Source: Bacillus xiapuensis
Lineage (GTDB): Bacteria; Bacillota; Bacilli; Bacillales; Domibacillaceae
Assembly: GCF_002797355.1 (NCBI RefSeq)
Contig: NZ_KZ454939.1
Span: forward strand, 373,828 to 437,827
Direction: 5' to 3'
DNA: 64,000 bases
Part shown: in pieces, positions 53,799 to 61,813 of the stretch
How positions within the stretch are numbered: the stretch's first letter is position 1
How the letters are laid out: each line of letters starts with the position of its first letter
Notes under the pieces: model-generated
What the model was told of the DNA's origin: nothing
Databases searched by the model: none
Seen by the model: the letters and a program-made list of their open reading frames with translations, nothing else
Program-made: the position numbers and the translations under genes

Positions 53799-54131
53799 TC
53801 ATATTTTGGACTCAATAACCGCCGCCCCCCCAGCAATGGCCAGGACTAAAAGAAGCGGATAAGAAGCGGGGAGGCAGTGATAGGATAAGACAACCCCGAG
53901 TGCACACCAAAACCCCGTACACCAATAACAGCTCAACAGTTTGCCTATCCATCGCCTTAAGCCGGTTCCTTTTATTTCAATATAGGTTTCCGCAGTTCCT
54001 GTCTCATCTTCTCTTATGACTTCGGAGATGAACGGCCGGCGAATAAAGCCAGTTATTTCATCAAAGACGATGAGGCGGGTCAGCCGGAAGGACGCCAAGA
54101 TAAGAATAAAAAAGTCCAATAGATTAATCAT
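53799..54131 (-). CDS. DUF1360 membrane protein (YjcA-like, sporulation-associated)
   Basis: A 110-residue protein with three to four hydrophobic segments. LLSCYWCTGFWCALGVVL is the DUF1360 hallmark, as in B. subtilis YjcA, a sporulation-expressed protein. LILASFRLTRLIVFDEITGF is also typical. RBS AAGGAG lies inside the end of the coiled-coil gene, so the two are coupled. Its role in the spore is unknown. Confidence 0.75.
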   Translation of the reverse strand: MINLLDFFILILASFRLTRLIVFDEITGFIRRPFISEVIREDETGTAETYIEIKGTGLRRWIGKLLSCYWCTGFWCALGVVLSYHCLPASYPLLLVLAIAGGAAVIESKI

Positions 54132-54633
54132 CGTGCATCTCCTTTACAGCTAATTTTCTTAATTGCTGGGCTTCCCGCTGCAAATCGCTGATGGCCGATT
54201 CCAGCCTTTGGATATTGTCAAGCGTATATTCGAGGGCGGCTGAATAGACGCGCAACTCGATTTGCAGCTGTTCGGACGAATCACTGGGGATTTCTGTTTG
54301 CTGGTTGAATCGTGTTTGGGCTTGAGATAAGGGGTTTTGTTCCAGGATATCGGCGTATTCCCGATTCAATCTTCTTAGCATGTTCGTTTTTTTCCGCAGC
54401 TTTTGAACGAATAGGTGATATTTGTGTATCTTTGCCCGCCATTCTTTTCTTTCCTGTAATAACTTCATTATCTCCTTTTCTTGCTGCTTATTCAGCGCTA
54501 GCAGACGTTCCCGTTCATTTTGCAGTTCGGTGTGCTCGAGTGTGAGCTGTTCGAGCTTTTGATAGTGATGATGATCTTGAAATTGTTTGATTTTTTTTTG
54601 CGCTGCTGTAAGTTCAGCTTTCAGATCGAGCAT
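54124..54633 (-). CDS. Coiled-coil protein of the spore-surface locus
   Basis: At least 169 residues, almost entirely heptad-type helix (QEKEIMKLLQERKEWRAKIH, then LRKKTNMLRRLNREYADILE), so a rod-like, probably dimeric protein. The ATG at 54633 directly abuts AAAGG, which is poor. AGGAGG at 54699-54704 is eight bases before an in-frame CTG (54690). That CTG would add 19 residues including QADWEPEWNQVQLEQRM. The true start is therefore uncertain. It overlaps the DUF1360 gene by eight bases. Confidence 0.6.
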   Translation of the reverse strand: MLDLKAELTAAQKKIKQFQDHHHYQKLEQLTLEHTELQNERERLLALNKQQEKEIMKLLQERKEWRAKIHKYHLFVQKLRKKTNMLRRLNREYADILEQNPLSQAQTRFNQQTEIPSDSSEQLQIELRVYSAALEYTLDNIQRLESAISDLQREAQQLRKLAVKEMHDD

Positions 54634-54746
54634 CCTTTGCTCTAGTTGAACCTGATTCCATTCCGGCTCCCAATCTGCCTGGTTATTCAGCGTTCTCGCC
54701 TCCTGTAAAGATCCAATATAAGGAAAATTATTTGAGCGATAAGCCT

Positions 54747-55910
54747 CTACAAGGAAAAAACGATTTGATTATTAGACTGAAACTGAACATGCTGTTCGCG
54801 AAATAGCACAAACCCCTGTACGATGATTTGCTCGGCCTCTTCTGTTTTTTTCATCTCCAGCTGAAAGTTTCGCAATATTTGGCTATCCCCAGGTGAGATT
54901 CTTGTTGGTTCAATAGGGGTGATCCAATACTCCCCGCGCTCCTTCGCCTGTTTGAACCAATCATCTTCTAAGTACCTCCAACCCTTTGCTTCCCCGTCCG
55001 TGGTTTGCAGCCCCATTCCCTCCGTTAAATCAGGAGGAAGGATTTGTCCGCGGAATTTTACTTTGTCAGGAGGATCCACTTTGATGCAAATGATCGGATT
55101 ATATAAATCTGTATTTCCAATGTTTTTGATATGCAGATGTCCGACAGTCAGTACGGTCTTATCATCTTCAAAAGGAAAGACTGTGTAATCAAAAAATAAA
55201 TCCGCTAGCAAGGTTTCTTCAGCGGGCGGCTGCTCTGCATGCTTTGTAAGGATCGCAGGGGAAGCATCGGCTGTTGTGCGGGGCGGTTCAGAAAAAATGG
55301 AAGGAAGGGGCAGCAAGGATAAGCAATGCAGCCGCAGTTCTTTGAGAAAAAAATCTAAAATGCTTGATGATAGGCAGATAGCAAGATGCTCGACGGCATT
55401 TTCCCATTCGGCTGAAGCTGTATAGTCGGGGAAAACACCTTTTATTTGCAGCTCAGGAACGGCATTTGGTTCATCCAGCTTTCGGGTGATGTGGAAGTCC
55501 ATTGAAAGCTGATTCATTTCTTTAATCACGGAGGCCTCCAATTCTAATGCGGATGCGGCCAGGTTATGAATAATATCCAGTCTGGGTTCTGCGGATGCGG
55601 GAGAAGAAGTGCAGTTGAATTGAATTTTCAGATCTGGCGTTCCGGCAGGATCCGCTGTCATCTGAATTCCGCTATCCATAAGGAAGAAAGAGGTCTTAGT
55701 TATTAAATCCGCGTTTATTTGATGATCTTTATTCATTGTTTCCAAGATAACCATTTTATCCTTTAACCCTGAATCAAGATGAAGCTCTTTCTTGGCAGGC
55801 TTCCAGCTGGTTCGGTACCCGAGCTGTCTGCACAGCAATTGAAAAGCGGCTAAAGAGCGATAAGGCAGATGATATAATAGTTGATTACTAAAAAGTACCT
55901 GTACGTTCAT
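54747..55910 (-). CDS. Hypothetical protein of the spore-surface locus
   Basis: A 387-residue cytoplasmic protein. The N-terminus (LPYRSLAAFQLLCRQLGYRT) faintly recalls copper-amine-oxidase stalk domains. The middle is unassigned, and the C-terminal 150 residues (LTVGHLHIKNIGNTDLYNPI, VQGFVLFREQHVQF) look like a beta-sandwich. ATG 55910 has GGGGGAAA upstream. CATAAAATA on its strand at 55939-55947 equals the sigma-K -10 consensus. Function unknown; a spore-coat or exosporium role is inferred. Confidence 0.55.
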   Translation of the reverse strand: MNVQVLFSNQLLYHLPYRSLAAFQLLCRQLGYRTSWKPAKKELHLDSGLKDKMVILETMNKDHQINADLITKTSFFLMDSGIQMTADPAGTPDLKIQFNCTSSPASAEPRLDIIHNLAASALELEASVIKEMNQLSMDFHITRKLDEPNAVPELQIKGVFPDYTASAEWENAVEHLAICLSSSILDFFLKELRLHCLSLLPLPSIFSEPPRTTADASPAILTKHAEQPPAEETLLADLFFDYTVFPFEDDKTVLTVGHLHIKNIGNTDLYNPIICIKVDPPDKVKFRGQILPPDLTEGMGLQTTDGEAKGWRYLEDDWFKQAKERGEYWITPIEPTRISPGDSQILRNFQLEMKKTEEAEQIIVQGFVLFREQHVQFQSNNQIVFSL

Positions 55911-55938
55911 GATCTTTCCCCCTTTTTGTTTCACCACC

Positions 55939-55947
55939 TATTTTATG
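55939..55947 (-). promoter_or_regulatory. Sigma-K-like -10 element
   Basis: CATAAAATA on the reverse strand matches the -10 consensus CATAnnnTA exactly, 29 bases before ATG 55910. A -35 AC was not found at 16-17 bp. Confidence 0.4.
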
Positions 55948-56023
55948 AAGCGAAAGAGAGAATATGATAGACGGCAAGCGCCAATTTCCTTCCGTCTTGC
56001 AGCAAACAGGCTTTTGCTCCGTT

Positions 56024-56051
56024 ACCTTAGCAACTGGTCAGCCATATGATG
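56024..56051 (+). promoter_or_regulatory. Sigma-K-like promoter of the cysteine-rich protein gene
   Basis: AC at 56024-56025, 17 bp, then CATATGATG at 56043-56051. The consensus is AC, 16-17 bp, CATAnnnTA, so one base differs. Confidence 0.45.
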
Positions 56052-56090
56052 TATTGTCAGAACCAATAACTCAAAGAAAGGATGACTAGG

Positions 56091-57239
56091 GTGAAAGATT
56101 TCTATCCTATTAAAGGTTCTCAGATTAGACCCAATGATATTCAGGAGGAGTGCATCCGAGTTCAGAAGGTGTACGATTGGATTGTCGATGTTGGAGAAGA
56201 TCAGAACAAAACTCCAATTCCGGGGGATCCGGATGATGCGGCGACTTGCGCCGGCCGAGTAAGGGCAGCACTTGATGCAGGAAATGATATCCGCATCGAA
56301 TGCATCCCGCCAGCGGTGCCGGGACCGTTTCCGATCATTCCTAAACCGCAGCCGCAGCCGAATCCGCGGGCGAACTGCCGCGTATTAAGCGTAACGAACG
56401 GCACAAGCAGTACGCCGGGAACAATTCGTATCGTATGGACCGTGCTTGTGAGAGTGCGTATCTTCAATGATACTACTGGCGCGTTACTGTGCGACTTCGA
56501 CGTCCCTGTACAATTCGATGACCGGATTGCTGCTTGTATCCCTGCGCCATTAACAAGAGAAAACGTATTATGCCGCATCACACGTGTATTCTGTGATCCG
56601 ACCGACGAAGTCTTCCTCGGCAATCAGATCGAATTGAACGTAAGAATCTGTAAGGAAATTCAAGTGGAAGCGGAAGTGAAGCTGGAAGTATTGGCGAAAT
56701 TCTGTCAGCCACGTCCAAATGACTTGCAGCCGACGCCTCCATCTATCGCAGAGTGCCCGCCGTTTAACTTCCCGCCGCAGTGCCCGACGATCTTCCCGCG
56801 TCCGAACTGTGATTGCCAGGCGGAGGCTATTAATGCCTCTGGCACAAGTACGGATCCAGAGATCCTAGGAACACATAACTTAACGGCCAATATCTGTAAC
56901 AATTGTACACTGGCGCAAAGCACTTGGAGATATACTAGAACAGGTGTAGCGACAGGAATTGTAGCTGCTAGACCGCTGACATTTAACCAGCCGGTATGTA
57001 CGGAAGTAACTGGTGGTATTCAAATGGTCGTGACCGGTCTCGCTGAATTTATCGATGCAGCGGGCAATATCACAAGAGCGAACTACACGCTGACGTTAGT
57101 AGAAGCAGCGCAAGATTCCTTCCAATTAGTGGGATCTACTCCAGCCAACTTTGATACAGGAACAGTTAACGTGGCTGATAATCAGCTGCTAGTGAGAGAC
57201 TGCCGCACATTCGGTGATGTTCCGATTGACACGCCTTAA
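56091..57239 (+). CDS. Cysteine- and proline-rich structural protein, probably spore-surface
   Basis: A 382-residue, cysteine-rich protein. EECIRVQKVYDWIVDV near the N-terminus is a motif I associate with Bacillus and Paenibacillus spore-surface proteins. A proline-rich linker (IPKPQPQPNPRANC), a beta-rich domain (VLVRVRIFNDTTGALLCDFD) and a second proline- and cysteine-rich stretch (CPPFNFPPQCPTIFPRPNCD) follow. GTG 56091 is favoured over ATG 56082 because AAAGGA then has normal spacing. The next gene is a GT2 glycosyltransferase that might modify it. The role is inferred. Confidence 0.6.
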   Translation: MKDFYPIKGSQIRPNDIQEECIRVQKVYDWIVDVGEDQNKTPIPGDPDDAATCAGRVRAALDAGNDIRIECIPPAVPGPFPIIPKPQPQPNPRANCRVLSVTNGTSSTPGTIRIVWTVLVRVRIFNDTTGALLCDFDVPVQFDDRIAACIPAPLTRENVLCRITRVFCDPTDEVFLGNQIELNVRICKEIQVEAEVKLEVLAKFCQPRPNDLQPTPPSIAECPPFNFPPQCPTIFPRPNCDCQAEAINASGTSTDPEILGTHNLTANICNNCTLAQSTWRYTRTGVATGIVAARPLTFNQPVCTEVTGGIQMVVTGLAEFIDAAGNITRANYTLTLVEAAQDSFQLVGSTPANFDTGTVNVADNQLLVRDCRTFGDVPIDTP

Positions 57240-57240
57240 T

Positions 57241-57271
57241 AAAAAGGGAGGAGCTTTTCCTCCCTTTTTTC
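57241..57271 (+). terminator. Terminator of the cysteine-rich protein gene
   Basis: AAAAAGGGAGGA, loop GCTT, TTCCTCCCTTTTTT. Confidence 0.92.
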
Positions 57272-57288
57272 ATGACTGAATGTCCTAC

Positions 57289-57316
57289 ACGCTGCTGCTC
57301 TTATTGTCATATATAT
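57289..57316 (+). promoter_or_regulatory. Sigma-K-like promoter of the GT2 gene
   Basis: AC at 57289-57290, 17 bp, then CATATATAT at 57308-57316, with one or two mismatches to CATAnnnTA. Confidence 0.4.
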
Positions 57317-57344
57317 AATTATTCAAGTGTGTGGGAGGATAAAG

Positions 57345-58226
57345 ATGACAAATCAGAATAGTCTTGTTTCTATTATTTTTCCAGTTAAAAACGAAGGCGG
57401 ACATATTAAGAATACCCTTCGTTCCTTACTGGCAGCGAAAACGACCTATGCGATGGAAGTGATTGTTGTCGATGATGGTTCTGTCGATCAGTGCTGTAAC
57501 TTTCTAATAAACAGCCAGGATGAAACGATAAAGTTAATTAAAACAGAAGGTATTGGAGCGGCGATGGCCAGAAATGCAGGAGCAGATCAGGCAAAGGGAG
57601 ACTTTTTTATTTTTTGTGATGCGCATTTGTTTTTTGAGGATTATTGGATAGATAATCTTTTAGAACCTATCCGCGAAGGTATCGCCGATGCCACGAATCC
57701 GGGAATCGCTGATGCTGCAAATCCAAGCAATATTGGATACGGATACAGCTGGAATGACAGGCTTGAGCCGAAGTGGCATTCCGGCAAGAGGGAACTGTTT
57801 CCATCCGCACATTTGGCGGGAGGGTGTTTGGCTATTTCTAGAAAGGCATTTGAAGGCATCCATGGATTTGAAAAGGGATTTAAAGTGTGGGGAAGGGAGG
57901 ATGAAGAAATTTCTCTCAAATTGTGGCTGTTTGGCTACCGCTGCTATGTCCAGCCTGCTGTAACCATTCTCCATATTTTTCGAGCAGATGCCCCTCCATT
58001 TGTCGTTACTTGGGATGATGTAAATTATAACTTGATGAGAATGGCGTACAGCCATTTTAATGAGGAAAGAATTGAAAAGTGCAAGCGGTTAATAAAGCAT
58101 TCGTCTCCCGAGAGAATAATGGAGCGGCTGATGAAAAGCGATATTATAGGTCAGAGAAAGCAGTATTTACAAGAGCGGCAATTTGATGACGACTGGTATA
58201 TGAAGAAATTTCAGATTAATTTTTAA
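57345..58226 (+). CDS. GT2 glycosyltransferase, polypeptide-GalNAc-transferase-like
   Basis: A 293-residue GT-A fold enzyme without membrane segments. Motifs: SIIFPVKNEGGHI, VVDDGSVD, the metal-binding FCDAHLFF, and the acceptor-side AGGCLAISRKAFEGIHGFEKG with WGREDEEISLKLWLFGY. The last pattern is typical of enzymes that glycosylate proteins. ATG 57345 has GGGAGG upstream. In this setting the target may be the cysteine-rich protein just before it (inferred). Confidence 0.78.
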   Translation: MTNQNSLVSIIFPVKNEGGHIKNTLRSLLAAKTTYAMEVIVVDDGSVDQCCNFLINSQDETIKLIKTEGIGAAMARNAGADQAKGDFFIFCDAHLFFEDYWIDNLLEPIREGIADATNPGIADAANPSNIGYGYSWNDRLEPKWHSGKRELFPSAHLAGGCLAISRKAFEGIHGFEKGFKVWGREDEEISLKLWLFGYRCYVQPAVTILHIFRADAPPFVVTWDDVNYNLMRMAYSHFNEERIEKCKRLIKHSSPERIMERLMKSDIIGQRKQYLQERQFDDDWYMKKFQINF

Positions 58227-58248
58227 AGGCCTGCCGCAGGCTTTTTTT
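58225..58248 (+). terminator. Terminator of the GT2 gene
   Basis: AAAGGCCTG, CCG loop, CAGGCTTT, with T-run. Confidence 0.8.
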
Positions 58249-58254
58249 GTTATC

Positions 58255-58282
58255 ACGATCTTTAACGAGCATACATATCTTT
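58255..58282 (+). promoter_or_regulatory. Sigma-K-like promoter of the coiled-coil gene
   Basis: AC at 58255-58256, 17 bp, CATATCTTT at 58274-58282; one mismatch to CATAnnnTA. Confidence 0.4.
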
Positions 58283-58313
58283 ATATAGACGGAATCTGCA
58301 GAGGGTGATAGGC

Positions 58314-59234
58314 ATGATGATCATTCAGAAAGAACCGGAAGGAAAGCAGCCGCCGGTTCTTGCGAGAATAGAAGAATATGAAGAGAAGTTGAACCATGTC
58401 CATGCTGTTTTAACGGGAGTTAAAGCGGCCTATGCCCATTACCGGGGGATTGAACAGACATGGATTCAGACCTTTGAAAAAGCAGCTGTCTTTTCAAAAA
58501 GCCAGCTGGAGACAAAAAACGGCAAGACTGGCGCCGAATTAAAAGAGGAGACGGACCAGCTTTGGCACGCAAGGAATGGAGCACAAAACAGCAATGATAG
58601 GCCCAACGCGGAAACGGCCATTCAAAAAAGCTTGCTGCATTATTTAATGATCACTGCCTTGAGTAATTCTAAGGTATTGGGGGAGAAAACAGCTATGAAC
58701 AGTCAGCTAATAGAAGATAACAAAGTTCTGCAGCGCAAGATTGACCAGATGAGTGCGGAGTTGAATCGTTTGCGGGCAAAAGAACGAGATGCAGAAAAAC
58801 AAACGCTTTCCCGCGAAGGAAATGAAAAGCGAAATAAACAGCGCTGGGTGGATGTGTTCTTCAATTTTTGGAGTGCCGAAGAGGATGAAACAGTGAACCA
58901 GCTGCAGGAACAGAATACCGAGCTCGAAAAGCAATTGAATGATTATCGGCAGCTGCTTGAACATATGAATGAAATCATTGATGTCTATCAAAAAAAAGAA
59001 GTTCAATTTACACAGGAAAGACAGCAATTAGAAAAAAAGCTGCATCAAAATGAGGAACAATTAAACGAACTGCAAAGAGCCTTGAAGAAATATCAAGATT
59101 GGGAAAGGAATCAGAGACCGTCCTATTCCGCAGATGGTCGTCTGATTGCCAGTCAAGCATGCTGCCATTCGTGTTATCAAGGAGAGGGCCGAGCGGCTCC
59201 GCAAGTGTTCAATCCTTTTAAATATGTGAAGTAG
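58314..59234 (+). CDS. Coiled-coil protein with a cysteine-containing tail
   Basis: About 306 residues. An N-terminal helical domain (IEEYEEKLNHVHAVLTGVKA) is followed by two coiled coils (about 125-165 and 195-270). The short C-terminal tail ASQACCHSCYQGEG and FNPFKYVK has three cysteines that could cross-link. No enzyme motif. ATG 58314 follows AGAGGG; ATG 58317 is an alternative. Context and promoter suggest a late-sporulation structural protein. Confidence 0.55.
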   Translation: MMIIQKEPEGKQPPVLARIEEYEEKLNHVHAVLTGVKAAYAHYRGIEQTWIQTFEKAAVFSKSQLETKNGKTGAELKEETDQLWHARNGAQNSNDRPNAETAIQKSLLHYLMITALSNSKVLGEKTAMNSQLIEDNKVLQRKIDQMSAELNRLRAKERDAEKQTLSREGNEKRNKQRWVDVFFNFWSAEEDETVNQLQEQNTELEKQLNDYRQLLEHMNEIIDVYQKKEVQFTQERQQLEKKLHQNEEQLNELQRALKKYQDWERNQRPSYSADGRLIASQACCHSCYQGEGRAAPQVFNPFKYVK

Positions 59235-59303
59235 CTATGCAGCTGCCCCTTCCTTTTCCATTGTCCCTGAATATATTTATAGGGAAAGGAGGCGGAGCAG
59301 ATT

Positions 59304-59468
59304 ATGACTTTTGACGATTTAAAAAAAGTGTGGATGCAGTATTCAAGCGCATCAGCTGAACAGCAGCAAAAGCACATGGTTCCCGCTCGAAAACAACCCC
59401 ATAATAACTATGTTCAAAAGAGCAGCCAGCAAAAGCCTAAAGGCTGCTGCGGACAGAGGAGCCATTGA
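59304..59468 (+). CDS. Small protein in front of the JAMM gene
   Basis: A 54-residue Gln- and Lys-rich peptide (MTFDDLKKVWMQYSSASAEQ at the start, GCCGQRSH at the end) with a very good ribosome binding site (AAAGGAGGCGG). It is in the same frame as the JAMM protein that follows and is separated from it only by a TGA and eight sense codons. It was not recognised as a known family. Confidence 0.55.
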   Translation: MTFDDLKKVWMQYSSASAEQQQKHMVPARKQPHNNYVQKSSQQKPKGCCGQRSH

Positions 59469-59492
59469 AAAGCTTATGAAATTACGGACTCT

Positions 59493-59867
59493 GTGCGGCA
59501 GCAAATCATCAGGCATGCAAAAGAAGAGCTTCCCCTGGAGGCGTGCGGTCTTATATCCGGGAAGAAAGGAAGAGGAGAGACATTTTGGAAGGTGAGAAAT
59601 ATTGATCAAAGCCCTCATTCCTTCACGATGGCTAAGGAAGAGGTTCAATCTATCTTTCAAACCATCAAAGCAGCTGGTGAAGAATTAACAGGAATTTTTC
59701 ATTCGCATCCAACAGCTCAGCCTTATCCCTCACCGGAAGATATTGCGTTTGCGCGCTACCCTGATGCAGCCTATTGTATTCTCTCTCTGGCCTTTCAGCC
59801 GGAACTAAGATGTTACCATATTCAAGATGGGCATGTCAGCGAGTTAAATATAACGAAGATCAAGTGA
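59493..59867 (+). CDS. JAMM/MPN-family metallopeptidase
   Basis: A 124-residue Mov34/MPN domain: EELPLEACGLISGKK carries the catalytic glutamate and GIFHSHPTAQPYPSPEDIA is the JAMM zinc motif (HxH...SxxD). Bacterial relatives cleave isopeptide-like bonds or act in cysteine synthesis. GTG 59493 is the only standard start that keeps the domain, but it has no clear ribosome binding site; translation may be coupled to, or read through from, the small gene before it. A terminator follows. Confidence 0.75.
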   Translation: MRQQIIRHAKEELPLEACGLISGKKGRGETFWKVRNIDQSPHSFTMAKEEVQSIFQTIKAAGEELTGIFHSHPTAQPYPSPEDIAFARYPDAAYCILSLAFQPELRCYHIQDGHVSELNITKIK

Positions 59868-59905
59868 AGCTTCCTTCCGTGGGCTGCTCGTTATTCCAAG
59901 AAGAA

Positions 59906-59939
59906 AAGGCGTTGCAATGTCCTGCTGCAACGCCTTTGT
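59906..59939 (+). terminator. Terminator of the JAMM gene
   Basis: AAAGGCGTTGCA and TGCAACGCCTTT form a perfect 12-bp stem. Confidence 0.8.
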
Positions 59940-60175
59940 ACCTTGCATCGTACAATTCCGATTTATACTGCTGCGGTGCAGAGAAAGGGGGTTTCACACC
60001 CCATTCATGCGGGATAAAAGACGGATAGGAAGGAAAGGGAAGTGCAGGGGAAGCTGGCTGTCTTCTCAAGTCCTGATTCCGTGTGAACGGATGCAAGTCT
60101 ATCTGGCAGGCAATAAGAGACGGGGTATCCAGTCTCTTGATTTCTTATGCGGATGAATAAGATCGCCAGTGAATA
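59940..60175. other. Intergenic stretch between convergent genes
   Basis: No gene supported. A proline-rich reverse-strand frame (59860-60096) starts at TTG without a ribosome binding site and runs through the JAMM terminator, so I do not call it. Confidence 0.4.
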
Positions 60176-60229
60176 AAACAAGCCGCTAACAAGCGATCCT
60201 TGTGTGAACGCGGCAGCTAACGGCTTGTA
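60176..60229 (-). terminator. Terminator of the put operon
   Basis: On the reverse strand TACAAGCCGTTAGC pairs with GTTAGCGGCTTGT, and the latter runs into TTTATT. Confidence 0.7.
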
Positions 60230-60233
60230 TTCT

Positions 60234-61721
60234 TTACTGCTTGTTCTTGTGATGCAGCTGCTGTTGAAATTTCTCAAATTGGCTCACCGTATCTGCAGAA
60301 GGGCTGCGGGTCAGCAGGCTGACAATCACAATGGCAAAAAGACTGGCGGAAAACCCGGGAATCATCTCATAGAGAGTGTTCGATAGTCCGGCGTTTGACC
60401 AGATGATAACGGTGCTTGCCCCAATGATCATACCGGCAAGGGCGCCCCATTTCGTCATTCTTCTCCAATATAGACTGAGAAGGATCATTGGACCAAAAGC
60501 GGATCCAAATCCGGCCCATGCGTAACCGACTAGCTGGAGGATCGTGTCATTTTTTTCCCAGGACAGAATCAGAGCGATGATGGCCACAAGCAGTACGGAC
60601 AGTCTTCCGCAAAAGACGAGCTCACGTTCAGATGCTTTCCGGCGCAGAAAGGTTTTGTACAAGTCCTCCGTTAATGAGCTGGAGGTAACAAGCAGCTGGG
60701 AGGAGATCGTACTCATGATTGCCGCTAAAATGGCCGAAATCAGAAAGCCTGTAATAATGGGATCAAACAGTATTTCTCCCAGTTTGATAAAGATAGTTTC
60801 TGGATCTTCCAGCGTCGCCTTGCTTTGCGAATAATAAGTAATTCCGACAAAGCCTGTCAGCATAGCGCCAATGCTTGAAAAGATCATCCAGCTCATACCG
60901 ATGCGGCGGGCCTTGTTAATTTCGCTCACAGAGGAGATGGCCATAAAGCGGACGATAATATGAGGCTGTCCGAAATAACCGAGCCCCCAAGCGAATAGAG
61001 AGACGATCCCGATGATGCTTGTTCCTTTGAAAATGTCAAGCAGTGCCGGATCAATGGAACGAGCGGTTTCGACCGTTTCACGAAGACCGCCAACATGCAA
61101 AAGCGTAACGGCAGGTACTAAAACCAAAGCAAGAAACATAATCAGCCCCTGCACAAAATCGGTCCAGCTGACGGCCAAAAAGCCTCCAAACAAGGTATAG
61201 GCCACAACCACAGCAGTAATGATCCAAAGACCGGTATGATACTCCAATCCGAAAGTGTTTTGAAAGAGCACCCCGCCTGACACCATGCCGGAAGAGACAT
61301 AAAAAGTAAAAAAGATTAAGATGACCAGACCGGAGATGAGACGCAATATTTTGGAATGATCACCAAAACGATTTTCCAAGTATCCTGGAATCGTAATGGA
61401 GTCATTGGCAATTTCCGTGTAAGTTCTTAATCTTGGAGCCACGTACAGCCAGTTGGCCCATGCGCCCAGCGTTAAGCCGATGACAATCCACGATGCGCTC
61501 AGACCATTGGCAAACATCGCCCCTGGCAATCCCATTAAAAGCCATCCGCTCATATCAGAAGCGCCGGCGCTTAAGGCAGTGACAGCAGGACCGAGTGTTC
61601 GGCCCCCAAGCATATAATCTGAAAGGCTTGCCGTTCGCCTGTAAGCCAACCATCCAATCAGCAGCATACCGGTCATATAAATCACGACCGAGGATAATAA
61701 AGAATAATCCAACAAGTGCAT
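60234..61721 (-). CDS. putP: Sodium/proline symporter
   Basis: A 495-residue SSS-family transporter with about thirteen membrane segments. LSAGASDMSGWLLMGLPGA and WANWLYVAPRLRTYTEIAND are classic PutP motifs for Na+ and proline binding. ATG 61721 is used; TTG 61715 is a real alternative since GAGGG nearly abuts the ATG. It is the last gene of the proline catabolism operon and brings in the substrate for the two enzymes upstream. Confidence 0.9.
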   Translation of the reverse strand: MHLLDYSLLSSVVIYMTGMLLIGWLAYRRTASLSDYMLGGRTLGPAVTALSAGASDMSGWLLMGLPGAMFANGLSASWIVIGLTLGAWANWLYVAPRLRTYTEIANDSITIPGYLENRFGDHSKILRLISGLVILIFFTFYVSSGMVSGGVLFQNTFGLEYHTGLWIITAVVVAYTLFGGFLAVSWTDFVQGLIMFLALVLVPAVTLLHVGGLRETVETARSIDPALLDIFKGTSIIGIVSLFAWGLGYFGQPHIIVRFMAISSVSEINKARRIGMSWMIFSSIGAMLTGFVGITYYSQSKATLEDPETIFIKLGEILFDPIITGFLISAILAAIMSTISSQLLVTSSSLTEDLYKTFLRRKASERELVFCGRLSVLLVAIIALILSWEKNDTILQLVGYAWAGFGSAFGPMILLSLYWRRMTKWGALAGMIIGASTVIIWSNAGLSNTLYEMIPGFSASLFAIVIVSLLTRSPSADTVSQFEKFQQQLHHKNKQ

Positions 61722-61813
61722 CCCTCTTTTCTTATGATATTCTAAGTTGTTTGAATTTTTAGAAAAAACGGAAAGTGGAAAGCATCCGGGAAGAGTGCTT
61801 TCCAACTAATACA

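Noticed and set aside
59860-60096. Proline-rich reverse frame between the JAMM and putP genes
   Set aside because: It starts at TTG without a ribosome binding site and runs through a terminator hairpin.
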